Program-made: the position numbers and the translations under genes
Assembly: GCA_020851565.1 (NCBI GenBank)
Contig: JADZCN010000150.1
Span: 1 to 38,168 of the forward strand
Direction: 5' to 3'
DNA from: Acidobacteriota bacterium
Lineage (GTDB): Bacteria; Acidobacteriota; Vicinamibacteria; Vicinamibacterales; UBA2999
DNA length: 38,168 nt
Shown: positions 7,101 through 15,091 of the stretch, in pieces
Numbering within the stretch: the first letter of the stretch is position 1
Layout of the letters: each line of letters opens with the position of its first letter
The notes under the pieces: generated by a model
Databases searched by the model: none
What the model saw: only the letters and a program-made list of their open reading frames with translations
What the model was told of the DNA's origin: nothing

Positions 7101-8246
7101 CTACCGGCCGCGAGCACGGCCCACGATTTCTCGGACGCGGTCCACGGGCAGCGCTTCGGCCGTGCCCACGGCGCTGGTCACCGTCGTCGCCCGCAGGAGC
7201 GAGTTGTAGACGGCCTCCTCGGTGGCCTCCAGCGCGGCTTGGAACAGCGGGGAGACGCCGTCGGTCGGCAGCAGCGTTCGCGTCGACGTGGCCTCGGCGC
7301 CGTGGCGCACGCGCAGCGAGGGATGGGTCGAGAACGCCACGGCAAAGTCGCCGCTGCCATTGCTGTAGGACGACCCGGTTCGCGCCAGGCCGTAGATCGC
7401 GCGCGCCGCCAGGCGCTTCAGGTCGCGGGCGTCGATGGGAGCGTCGGTGGCGACCACGATCATGCACGAGCCGTCACCCGACTCGTCAGGCTGCTGTTCG
7501 GGGGCGGCCGGCGGCGGCTGGTACGCGTAGCGGCCCAGGAGCCTTCCCACCGGCGCGCCGTCAATCGTCAGCACCCCGCCGTAGTTGGTCTGCACGAGGA
7601 CGCCCAGCGTGTAGCCGCCGTAGCGCGCAGGGAGGCGGCGCGAGGCTGTCCCGATGCCCCCCTTCCAGCCGAAAGCGCGCGTCCCCGTGCCAGCCCCCAC
7701 GCTGCCCTCCTCCACCGGCCCGCCCCGGGCCGCCGAGAGGGCCGAGGCCACGTGTGCCGGGCGCACGGCCAGGGTGCGGATGTCGTTCAACCCGGCATCG
7801 TTGGTTTCACCGACCAGGGCGTTGACCGACCGCACCTCCTCGTTCCCCGGCCGAGCCAGGGTCCACTGGACCACCCCCTCCACGGCGGCCCCGACGGCCA
7901 GCGTGTTGGTGAGGGCAATTGGCGTCTCGATGGTACCCAGCTCCTCGACCTGCGTGGAACCGGCAAGCTTGCCGAACGCGTTCCCTACGAACACCGCCCC
8001 TGGCACTTTGTCCTGGAACACGTTGCCCTGGTGTGGCACCACGACCGTGATGCCGGTGCGAGTGCGATCGCCCTCCCGCAGCGTGGCGTGTCCCACGGTG
8101 ACCCCCGCCACGTCGGTAATGGCGTTGAGGGGCCCGGGGGGAAAGACACCTGGCGCAATGCCCAGGTCCCGCGCCCGGGGCCTCCCGCCCTCCTGTGCTC
8201 CTGCCACCAGGCTCGTCAGCATCACCACCACCCACGCATACCGCAC
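7101..8246 (-). CDS. Secreted P1/DmpA-family (S58) aminopeptidase
   Basis: The family contains self-cleaving N-terminal nucleophile aminopeptidases that act on small or beta- and D-amino-acid peptides. The 381-residue product starts at GTG 8246 with GGGGGGAG upstream. It has a signal peptide (residues 1 to about 18, ending LVAGA-QE), so export is likely. Family motifs are ITDVAGVTVGHATL, NDAGLNDIRTL, GSVGAGTGTRAFGWKGGIGT and SGDGSCMIVVATDAP. In the last, Ser260 after Gly is the expected autocleavage site and nucleophile. LARTGSSYSNGSGDFAVAFS near the C-terminus is also typical. The gene diverges from the threonine dehydratase-like gene. Confidence 0.9.
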   Translation of the reverse strand: MRYAWVVVMLTSLVAGAQEGGRPRARDLGIAPGVFPPGPLNAITDVAGVTVGHATLREGDRTRTGITVVVPHQGNVFQDKVPGAVFVGNAFGKLAGSTQVEELGTIETPIALTNTLAVGAAVEGVVQWTLARPGNEEVRSVNALVGETNDAGLNDIRTLAVRPAHVASALSAARGGPVEEGSVGAGTGTRAFGWKGGIGTASRRLPARYGGYTLGVLVQTNYGGVLTIDGAPVGRLLGRYAYQPPPAAPEQQPDESGDGSCMIVVATDAPIDARDLKRLAARAIYGLARTGSSYSNGSGDFAVAFSTHPSLRVRHGAEATSTRTLLPTDGVSPLFQAALEATEEAVYNSLLRATTVTSAVGTAEALPVDRVREIVGRARGR

Positions 8247-8318
8247 GACTCCCCCCTTCCCGCCCCACCGGTCCCGCCGGGACTTCGAAAGTCCGCATGA
8301 TACGATCCTGGATTCGCG

Positions 8319-9299
8319 ATGCGCACGATCTCGATTGAAGCGGTCCACGACGCCGCCACTCACATGTACGAGGCCGCCGTTCGCACACCCCTCGTTCGCC
8401 TCGACCTGCCGTTCGCCCCGCCCGACGCACCGGAAATCTTCCTGAAGCTGGAGTCGCTCCAGCCCATCGGGTCCTTCAAGCTGCGCGGCGCCTGGAACGC
8501 GATTCGCCGCCTTCCGCCCTCGCTCCTGCAAGACGGCGTGTGGACGGTGAGCGCGGGCAACGCCGCCCAGGGCGTGGCGTTTGCCGCCAGGCGCGCCGGC
8601 GTCCCGTGCTCTGTCATGGTGATGGACACGGCGCCTGCCACGAAGCTCAAGGCCCTGGAATCCCTCGGCGCCGCGATGGTGCGCGTCACCTACGACGAGG
8701 CGTGGCGGACCGTCGAAACGCACCGGTCGGATCGGATGCGCGGCCACTTCATCCATCCCTTCGATGACGACGACTTCATCGCCGGGAACGCGACCGCGGG
8801 ACTCGAGATCCTGGCGGACCTGCCCGAGGTGGACACCGTCGTGGCCGCCCTCGGCGGTGGCGGGCTGCTGGCGGGTCTTGGCAGCGTGATGCGCGCCATG
8901 AAGCCGGGCGTGCGCGTGCTGGCGGCGGAACCCGAGACGGCCGCCCCCCTCGCCACTTCGCTCGCCCGAGGCGAGGCCAGCTATTTCGAGAACTGGACCG
9001 CGTCGTTTGTGGATGGCGCCGGTGGCAAGTCGGTCCTCCCCTCCATGTGGCCCCTGCTGCGCCGGGTCGTGGACGACTCGATCGTCATGCCGCTCGACCA
9101 GATCGCGGCAGCCATGCGCTACACCGCGGAGCGCGTGCACGTCATTGCCGAGGGCGCCGGCGCCTGCGCCATCGCCGCCGCCAGGAGCGGCCGCGCCGGA
9201 CGGGGCAAGATCGTGGCCGTGGTCTCTGGCGGCAACATCGACCTCTCCCGGTTCGCCGAGCTCGTGGGCGCGGTGCCATTGGCCGGCGCCCATCGCTGA
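8319..9299 (+). CDS. PLP-dependent threonine/serine dehydratase (catabolic type, fold II)
   Basis: The likely reaction is deamination of threonine to 2-oxobutyrate or of serine to pyruvate; serine/threonine racemase activity is possible. The 326 residues form only the catalytic fold-type II domain. K54 in SFKLRGAWN should bind PLP. SAGNAAQGVA binds the substrate carboxylate, LGGGGLLAG binds the PLP phosphate and VVSGGNID contacts the ring. No ACT regulatory domain is present, so it is not the isoleucine-inhibited IlvA form. The ATG lacks a Shine-Dalgarno; TACGAT lies 12 bases before it, suggesting a very short leader. Confidence 0.88.
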   Translation: MRTISIEAVHDAATHMYEAAVRTPLVRLDLPFAPPDAPEIFLKLESLQPIGSFKLRGAWNAIRRLPPSLLQDGVWTVSAGNAAQGVAFAARRAGVPCSVMVMDTAPATKLKALESLGAAMVRVTYDEAWRTVETHRSDRMRGHFIHPFDDDDFIAGNATAGLEILADLPEVDTVVAALGGGGLLAGLGSVMRAMKPGVRVLAAEPETAAPLATSLARGEASYFENWTASFVDGAGGKSVLPSMWPLLRRVVDDSIVMPLDQIAAAMRYTAERVHVIAEGAGACAIAAARSGRAGRGKIVAVVSGGNIDLSRFAELVGAVPLAGAHR

Positions 9300-9354
9300 A
9301 CCCTTGCAACGTCTGCTGTCTCTGTCCTGAGCCGTCAATCCGCCCCAGTACCCG

Positions 9355-11496
9355 ATGTCCGAAGAACGATTCGCCTCCGCCGCCCCGTTGCCCTCGCGGA
9401 TCCACCGCCTGCACGAGCTGTCCCTCGATCTCTGGTGGAGCTGGGATGCCCGGGCCCGGGATGTGTTCCGCCGCCTCGACTACCCACTCTGGCGCCGGAC
9501 CCTGCACAACCCCGTCAAGATGCTCCAGCAGATCTCCGAGCAGCGCCTGCGCGAGGCCGCCGGGAACCCGCAGTTCCTGCAGGCCTACGACGAGGCCATC
9601 GGCGGGCGCGACGAGGAGCGCCGGCTCGAGCACCCGTGGTGGAACGCCAACGGCCAGGTGCTGGGCGGCGGCACCGTCGCCTACTTCTCGGCCGAGTTCG
9701 CGCTGCACGGATCATTGCCGATCTATGCGGGCGGCCTCGGCGTGCTCGCGGGCGATCACTGCAAGGAAGCCAGCGACCTCGGCGTGCCGCTGGTGGGTGT
9801 CGGCTTCATGTACCCGCAGGGCTACTTCCACCAGCGCATGTCGAACGACGGCTGGCAGGAGGAGCACTACGAGCGGCTCTCGTGGACCGAGGCACCCATC
9901 GAAGCGGCGCTCACGCCCGAGGGCCGTCCGTGCATCACGGCGGTGCCGCTGGGCGACCGCACCGTCCTGGCGGCCGTCTGGCGGGTACGCCTGGGGCGCG
10001 TGCGGCTCTTCCTGCTCGACACCGACCTGCCGGAGAACGCGCCGTGGGACCGCGAGCTCTCGGCCCGCCTGTACGGCGGCGACCGTGAGACGCGGATCCA
10101 ACAGGAGGTGGTGCTGGGCATCGGCGGCGTGCGCGCGCTCCGCGCGCTCGGCGTCTCGCCCACCGTCTGGCACCTGAACGAGGGCCACGCCGCCTTCGTC
10201 GCTCTCCAGCGCATCCGGGAACACGTGGAGGCGGGCGCCTCGTTCGACGACGCGCTGGCGGCCGTGCGGCGGTCCACGGTGTTCACCACGCACACGCCGG
10301 TGCCGGCCGGGCACGATGCATTCACCTTCCAGCAGGTCGAGAAGAACCTGGCCGGCTGCTGGGGCGAGATGGGACAGCACCGCGAGCGCTTCCTGGCCCT
10401 CGGCGAGTTCGACAACGGGTACGGCCCGCAGTTCAACATGACCGCACTGGCGATGCGGACGGCCGCGCACATCAACGGCGTCAGCGCCTTGCACGGCGAG
10501 GTCACCCGCACGATGTGGCGCGGCATCTGGCCCGACTCACCGGCCGATCAGCTGCCCGTCCGTTTCATCACCAACGGCGTGCACGTGCCAACCTGGATGG
10601 CCGCGCCTGTCTTCGCGTGGTGCACGCGGCACCTGGGCGCCGGCTGGCTGGACCACACCGACGACCCGCAGCTGTGGGAGCGCCTCCTGGAAATCCCGGA
10701 CACCGAGCTCTGGGCCCTGCGCCAGCGGCTGCGGCAGGACCTCTTCGTGAGCATCCGGGAACGCACCCGGGCCCGCTGGACGGACGAGCGCGTCAGCCCC
10801 AACCGCATCGTCGCGGCCGGGGCGATGCTCGACCCGGAGGCGCTCACCATCGGTTACGCGCGTCGCTTCACCGCGTACAAGAGGCCCGAGCTCATCTTCC
10901 GCGACGTCGAGCGGCTGGCCCGCATTCTCTGCAACGCCGGCCGGCCCGTGCAGCTGGTCTTCGCCGGCAAGGCCCATCCGGCGGACGAGCCGGCCAAGCA
11001 CCACTTGCAGAGCGTCTTCAAGCGCTGCCTGGACCCCGCCTTTGGCGGCCGCATCGCCTTCATCGACGACTACGACATGCACGTCGCGCACTACCTCGTG
11101 CACGGGTGCGACGTGTGGCTCAACAACCCGCGAAAACCGCTCGAGGCCAGCGGGACCAGCGGCATGAAGGCCTCCCTGAACGGCGTGCCGCACCTGAGCA
11201 TCGGGGATGGCTGGTGGGCCGAGGGCTACAACGGCCGGAATGGCTGGCTCATCGAAGGCCATGCGAACCCCGATGACCCGGAGGCCACCGATGCCGCGGA
11301 CGCCCAGGCCCTCTATGGCCTGCTGGAGAACGAGATCGTGCCGGCCTTCTACGAGCGCAACGCCGAGAACGTCCCGGAGCGGTGGGTGGCCGTCGTGCGC
11401 GAGGCGATGCGGTCCAACATCCCGCGCTTCTCGACCCGCCGCATGCTGAAGCAGTACGTCATGGAAATGTACGGCCCCGCCGCGCGGAAGCCGTGA
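9355..11496 (+). CDS. glgP: Alpha-glucan (glycogen/maltodextrin) phosphorylase
   Basis: This GT35 enzyme releases glucose 1-phosphate from storage glucans. The 713 residues fit the shorter bacterial/archaeal branch, which carries an extra N-terminal domain (about 10-110, LHELSLDLWWSWDARARDVF) before the catalytic part. Visible features are FSAEFALHGSLPIYAGGLGV, VWHLNEGHAAF, FTTHTPVPAGHD, FAGKAHPAD, and the PLP site EASGTSGMKASLNG with K605. No glycogen-synthesis gene adjoins it. The start ATG 9355 lacks a Shine-Dalgarno. Confidence 0.93.
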   Translation: MSEERFASAAPLPSRIHRLHELSLDLWWSWDARARDVFRRLDYPLWRRTLHNPVKMLQQISEQRLREAAGNPQFLQAYDEAIGGRDEERRLEHPWWNANGQVLGGGTVAYFSAEFALHGSLPIYAGGLGVLAGDHCKEASDLGVPLVGVGFMYPQGYFHQRMSNDGWQEEHYERLSWTEAPIEAALTPEGRPCITAVPLGDRTVLAAVWRVRLGRVRLFLLDTDLPENAPWDRELSARLYGGDRETRIQQEVVLGIGGVRALRALGVSPTVWHLNEGHAAFVALQRIREHVEAGASFDDALAAVRRSTVFTTHTPVPAGHDAFTFQQVEKNLAGCWGEMGQHRERFLALGEFDNGYGPQFNMTALAMRTAAHINGVSALHGEVTRTMWRGIWPDSPADQLPVRFITNGVHVPTWMAAPVFAWCTRHLGAGWLDHTDDPQLWERLLEIPDTELWALRQRLRQDLFVSIRERTRARWTDERVSPNRIVAAGAMLDPEALTIGYARRFTAYKRPELIFRDVERLARILCNAGRPVQLVFAGKAHPADEPAKHHLQSVFKRCLDPAFGGRIAFIDDYDMHVAHYLVHGCDVWLNNPRKPLEASGTSGMKASLNGVPHLSIGDGWWAEGYNGRNGWLIEGHANPDDPEATDAADAQALYGLLENEIVPAFYERNAENVPERWVAVVREAMRSNIPRFSTRRMLKQYVMEMYGPAARKP

Positions 11497-11498
11497 AC

Positions 11499-11504
11499 TA
11501 CAAT
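11499..11504 (+). promoter_or_regulatory. -10 element placing the 152-aa gene on a leaderless mRNA
   Basis: TACAAT lies just after the glgP stop and 7 bases before the next ATG. Transcription would begin at the ATG itself. No -35 is convincing. Confidence 0.4.
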
Positions 11505-11511
11505 TGATAGG

Positions 11512-11970
11512 ATGTCACGCAAGACCGTGAGCAAGACGAAATGCGCCCTGTGCGGGGCCAAGGAAGTCTCCGAGCCGCGTGGCGAGGAGCGCTACTGCCA
11601 CGACTGCTGGGACAAGAAGATCGCCGTCGAGGAGATCGTCGCCCGGGAGTTCGTGCTGAAGCGCTACATCCGGGCCCACAGCGCGGAGAAGTACCTCGTC
11701 TACCACTCCACCCAGAAGCGCCCGGTGGGCCAGCTCATCGTCGTGGACGACGGCTACGACCTGTTCCTCACGATGACGCTCTACCCGAACTTCGCGTGGG
11801 ATGATCCTGCCTACCATCTCGAGGGCGATCCCGAGGGGCGCACCTTTGCCGAGCTGCTGGTGGACGTCGTCGCCACGGAGGTCATCGAGCCCTGGGGCGG
11901 CGGCAAGTGGCACCTCGAGGTGTTCCGTTCCTCCGCGGCCGAGCCGGAGGACTGGAACGGCGAGATGTAA
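11512..11970 (+). CDS. Protein of unknown function with N-terminal zinc ribbon (152 aa)
   Basis: I do not recognise a named family. Residues 11-32 hold two CxxC knuckles (CALC and CHDC, the second followed by WDKK), a likely treble-clef or zinc-ribbon motif. The rest is a mixed alpha/beta domain rich in aromatic residues (EKYLVYHSTQKRPVGQLIVV, LFLTMTLYPNFAWDD, KWHLEVFRS) and acidic at the end. There is no signal peptide, so it should be cytoplasmic. It follows glgP by 15 bases but may have its own -10. A nucleic-acid or protein-binding role is possible from the zinc motif alone. Confidence 0.8.
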   Translation: MSRKTVSKTKCALCGAKEVSEPRGEERYCHDCWDKKIAVEEIVAREFVLKRYIRAHSAEKYLVYHSTQKRPVGQLIVVDDGYDLFLTMTLYPNFAWDDPAYHLEGDPEGRTFAELLVDVVATEVIEPWGGGKWHLEVFRSSAAEPEDWNGEM

Positions 11971-11975
11971 GGGTC

Positions 11976-12019
11976 TATAATCCGAGCGAGTCACGGCACG
12001 TCACGTTTCATCCGGAGGG
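11976..12019 (+). promoter_or_regulatory. Promoter -10 and ribosome-binding site of the 151-aa secreted protein
   Basis: A perfect TATAAT (11976-11981) follows a poor -35 (TGGAAC, 17 bases upstream). The start site would be near 11988. GGAGGG (12014-12019) is six bases before ATG 12026, a strong Shine-Dalgarno. Confidence 0.55.
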
Positions 12020-12025
12020 TTTCTC

Positions 12026-12481
12026 ATGAATCGCCTGAGCCAGCGAATGTTGGCCACCGTCGCGGCGTTCGGAGTGCTGCTGGCGCCCGTCGCGGCCCAG
12101 ACGCCGGCGCCGGCCGCGCAACCGGCCCCACGAAAGCTCATCTCGCCGCAGCGCGGCGAGGCCAACATCGAAATCACCAAACCCGATACCAAGGTCGTCA
12201 GCGGCGAGGTCGTGACCGTCATCATGGTCAAGAATGTCTCGCCCTCCCCCATCGCCGGGTTCAAGGTGGAGGAGAACTGGTACGACAAGGCCAACAATCC
12301 CGTGGGTGGCGGCGTCTACCGGCATGCCCGCCCGCTGATGCCGAACGAAGTGATTCGCGTCGAGCTGAAGATCCCGCGACGCCCGACGATGAACACGAAC
12401 CAGTACCAGTTCACGCACGCCAACGGCACCGTGAAGCCCAAGGTGGTGCCGAAGCTCGAGGCCACGCCGCCTACCAGCTAG
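12026..12481 (+). CDS. Secreted protein of unknown function (151 aa)
   Basis: A classical signal peptide covers residues 1 to about 24 (hydrophobic LATVAAFGVLLAPVAA, then QTP). A Pro/Ala linker follows, and then a single domain of predicted strands (ANIEITKPDTKVVSGEVVTV, VKNVSPSPIAGFKVEENWYD, NEVIRVELKIPRR, YQFTHANGTVKPKVVPK). The pattern is that of a small immunoglobulin-like beta sandwich of the kind that carries an FxLYD-type motif; this is judged by eye only. It has its own promoter and Shine-Dalgarno. Its last 11 bases overlap the end of the convergent membrane-protein gene. Confidence 0.75.
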   Translation: MNRLSQRMLATVAAFGVLLAPVAAQTPAPAAQPAPRKLISPQRGEANIEITKPDTKVVSGEVVTVIMVKNVSPSPIAGFKVEENWYDKANNPVGGGVYRHARPLMPNEVIRVELKIPRRPTMNTNQYQFTHANGTVKPKVVPKLEATPPTS

Positions 12482-12845
12482 TCTTCGCGACGATCCGATC
12501 GGCGAGTGCCGCCACGAGCGGCACTCGCCACGTCTCTCCCCTCCACGCCCGCACCACCAGCACCAGCCAGAGCGCAGCCGTCCCGATCCAGAGCGCATCG
12601 GCCACCGCGCGGGCCACCTGATAGGCCTGGCCCGACACCATCAGCGCCAGGGCACTGAGCGCGCCCAGCCCCAGCAAGAGCAGTGACAGCGCCCCGAACA
12701 GCACGAGGGACTGCGCGGCGTGGAACCGGATCCCCCTGTGCTGGCGCTCGATCACCAGGAACAGGAGCCCGGTGATCCACCAGGCGCTGTAGCAGAGAAC
12801 GGACGCGAGCCGCTCGTCGAGGCCCGTGGTGCTCGACGGCGTCAC
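12471..12845 (-). CDS. DUF4870/Tic20-like small membrane protein (124 aa)
   Basis: Residues 11-31, about 42-67 and 83-101 are hydrophobic, and VIERQHRGIRFHAAQSLVLF sits between the first two. This short loop with RFHAAQ before the second helix is characteristic of DUF4870 proteins. The GTG start has GGAG seven bases upstream and lies 13 bases after the stop of the VWFA-domain gene, so both are probably one transcript. Function is unknown. The tail overlaps the convergent gene by 11 bases. Confidence 0.75.
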   Translation of the reverse strand: MTPSSTTGLDERLASVLCYSAWWITGLLFLVIERQHRGIRFHAAQSLVLFGALSLLLLGLGALSALALMVSGQAYQVARAVADALWIGTAALWLVLVVRAWRGETWRVPLVAALADRIVAKTSW

Positions 12846-12858
12846 CGGGAGGCTCCGG

Positions 12859-14982
12859 TCACTGCGTCGGCGGGGGCATCACGCGGATGACGACCTCGCG
12901 GTCGGTCGCCGGCCGATCCCCGAGGCGCGACTGGGCCTCGACCCGGAGCACGTACAGGCCGGGCGCGACGTCCTTCAGCGGGATGCGAGCCGCGAACCCG
13001 TATCCACCGGCCGCCCCCTTGAGCTCGGTGCTGTCGCGTTCTTCGCTGGTTGCGAAAACCGACTGCCCGCCCTCGGCCTTCAGCGACGCGCTGATGTCGA
13101 CCTTGTGCGGCTGGCTGCCGCTGTTGTCGTAGATCTCCGCGAAGATCGCCACTTCATCGCCCTGCGGGAACTCCCGGTAGCTCGAGAGCGGGCCGGGCAG
13201 GAGCTGCTGGAGCGGGTCCTTCGACCGCGCGGTCGGTGCGACCGAGCTGGCCGCGGACGTCATCGCGATACTGCTCATCAGCAGTTTCTCGCCCGCGAAG
13301 TCGGGCACCTCGAGGTCGTAGGAGACCGAGCCAGCCTTCTTCGTGTTGCCCTCGCGCGCGCCGACCCGGAGCGTGTAGCGGCCGGGCGGCAGGTCGAGCT
13401 GCGAGATGACCCGGAAGCCGAGCGCCTGCACGCGCTTCGCCGTGTCGGGCTTCATGTTCAGGTCCACCGTGCTGCGGCCGGGCGTGAACGTCTTCCCCTT
13501 CTGGTCCACGGCCACCACCGCCATCTCCAGGTGGTTGCGGAACATGCCGTCCTTTTCCACGAGCGGCAACGCCGGTCCGGCCACCAGCGCCGAGATGACC
13601 ACCGAGCCGTTCGGCTTCGGTCCCTTGAACACCGCGGCGGTCACCGCCATTGGCAGCTCCGAAATTGGCAGCGGGCTCGTCATCACGTTCCGCAGTTCCG
13701 GTGTCGCGTCGTTCGGACCGGCCGGCTTCGGCTCCGAGGCCCGGCCCCGGGCGGCGACGTAGCCCTTGCGGGCGCGGATGCGCGCATCGGGCCGGCCCGG
13801 AATCCGCACCTCGATCTTCCGGAACCGTCCGTCCCGGCGATCGTTGGCCGGGTAGTACCCGAGCACGTAGTACGCGCTGTTGTCGTCGACGATGCGCTGG
13901 AACGCGGTGGCGAAGTCGTTGCTGTTGACCGCGGCAAACCCGCCGGTCTCGCTCGACAGCACGCGCAGGCTGTCCTGCCCGAGCCTGAGCTCGTTCTGGA
14001 ACGAGCCGCTGTTGATGTTCACCGTGGTGTCCTCCGGGAACGAGGCCACCTCGATGCCCTCCTCGGAGAGCCCGCCCAGGCCGCGCGCGTCCACGCCGTA
14101 GATGGAGACGTTGGCGCGCGTCGCCACGGAGATCAGGTCCCGCGTGGTGTTGATGATGGTGGACGCGTCGCGGCTGTTGATGACATCGGTGATGTCGTAG
14201 TCGATGCCCTCGCTGAAGAGGACGACGGCCTTCCGCCGGCCGCTGATGCCGCCGAGGTACTGCGCGAGCTGGCGCATCGAGTCGAGCGCCGAGCGCGCCT
14301 GGTAGCCGCGCTCCATGTCGTCGATGTCGTCGATGCGGTCCCCCTGCTGGCGCTGCCCCCGCGTCATCGCCTCCATGTCGATGCGGTTCAACGTGGCCGA
14401 TCGGACCTTGCGCCCCATGAACTTGTCGACGGCCGCCAGCAGCAGCCGCGGGTTGTTGGTGAACTCCTGCCCGGCGTCGGTGCGGCCCGACGTGTGCACG
14501 ACGGCCACCAGGTCGTTGGCGCCCACGTAGCGCTCGATGAACTGCCTTGCCGCCGCCCGCACCCGCGGCGATCGCTGCACGTTCGTGTGGAGATCGTCCA
14601 GCACGATGACGTAGACACGGCCGTCGACGCCGGTGAGGTTCGTCGCCACGTCCGGTTCGATGGGGCGCGACGCGAACAGCGGGCGCGGGGCCCGCTCGAC
14701 CGGAAGGTTGACGACCGAGAACACCGACACCTTCTGCGGCTGGCCATCCTCGAGCACCTGGAAGTCGTTCGCGGTCAGGCCGGCGATGAAGTTGCCCTGC
14801 GCGTCGAGCACGCGGGCATCCACCTCGACGTAGTTGACCTCGGCGCGGAAGGTGACGGGCGGCTGCGGTGCGGCGGGCTGCCCCGCCGGTGCGGGCGGCG
14901 TCTGCGGCTGCTGCCCGGGTGCGGGGCCGGCCACCGCGAGGAGAAGAACCGCCGCCAGGAACAGGATGGCTCGCTTTGTCAT
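12859..14982 (-). CDS. Secreted VWFA-related (Acidobacterial-type) domain protein
   Basis: The product has 707 residues from ATG 14982, with a signal peptide (about 1-23, AILFLAAVLLLAVAGPAPG) and a Pro/Ala-rich linker. The domain begins YVEVDARVLDAQGNFIAGLT and continues NDFQVLEDGQPQKV, which is the hallmark opening of this family. A von Willebrand A-like fold follows (VYVIVLDDLHTN, RRKAVVLFSEGIDYDI, TRANVSIYGVDARGL). The metal site reads DDLH rather than DxSxS, so it is degenerate. After AYYVLGYYPANDRRDG come beta-rich regions to the C-terminus. It is probably extracytoplasmic. TATAAT at 15015-15020 is its promoter. The earlier in-frame GTG at 15009 is less likely because it lies almost at the predicted transcript start. 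Confidence 0.88.
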   Translation of the reverse strand: MTKRAILFLAAVLLLAVAGPAPGQQPQTPPAPAGQPAAPQPPVTFRAEVNYVEVDARVLDAQGNFIAGLTANDFQVLEDGQPQKVSVFSVVNLPVERAPRPLFASRPIEPDVATNLTGVDGRVYVIVLDDLHTNVQRSPRVRAAARQFIERYVGANDLVAVVHTSGRTDAGQEFTNNPRLLLAAVDKFMGRKVRSATLNRIDMEAMTRGQRQQGDRIDDIDDMERGYQARSALDSMRQLAQYLGGISGRRKAVVLFSEGIDYDITDVINSRDASTIINTTRDLISVATRANVSIYGVDARGLGGLSEEGIEVASFPEDTTVNINSGSFQNELRLGQDSLRVLSSETGGFAAVNSNDFATAFQRIVDDNSAYYVLGYYPANDRRDGRFRKIEVRIPGRPDARIRARKGYVAARGRASEPKPAGPNDATPELRNVMTSPLPISELPMAVTAAVFKGPKPNGSVVISALVAGPALPLVEKDGMFRNHLEMAVVAVDQKGKTFTPGRSTVDLNMKPDTAKRVQALGFRVISQLDLPPGRYTLRVGAREGNTKKAGSVSYDLEVPDFAGEKLLMSSIAMTSAASSVAPTARSKDPLQQLLPGPLSSYREFPQGDEVAIFAEIYDNSGSQPHKVDISASLKAEGGQSVFATSEERDSTELKGAAGGYGFAARIPLKDVAPGLYVLRVEAQSRLGDRPATDREVVIRVMPPPTQ

Positions 14983-15014
14983 GGCTTCGTACGGCAGCAC
15001 GGCAGGCACCCCGC

Positions 15015-15020
15015 ATTATA
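15015..15020 (-). promoter_or_regulatory. -10 element of the VWFA-domain gene
   Basis: A perfect TATAAT on the minus strand predicts a start near 15008 and a leader of about 26 bases. No clear -35 is visible. It shares the 109-bp divergent region with the peptidase gene promoter. Confidence 0.55.
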
Positions 15021-15077
15021 AGACGAAGGCCGGGAAAACTTTGGCGCCCCGCCAGGCGTCAAACCTTGGCGGAGGGC

Positions 15078-15083
15078 TATACT
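15078..15083 (+). promoter_or_regulatory. -10 element of the M24 peptidase gene (leaderless type)
   Basis: TATACT ends 8 bases before ATG 15092, so the mRNA would start at or one base before the codon. GGAGGG at 15071-15076 lies upstream of this -10 and would not be in the transcript. Confidence 0.45.
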
Positions 15084-15091
15084 CCGTACTT

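Noticed and set aside
8247..9338. Minus-strand extension of the P1 peptidase frame to about 745 residues
   Set aside because: It runs antisense through the whole threonine dehydratase-like gene, and the extra residues are composition-driven without motifs. The signal peptide and Shine-Dalgarno fix the start at 8246.
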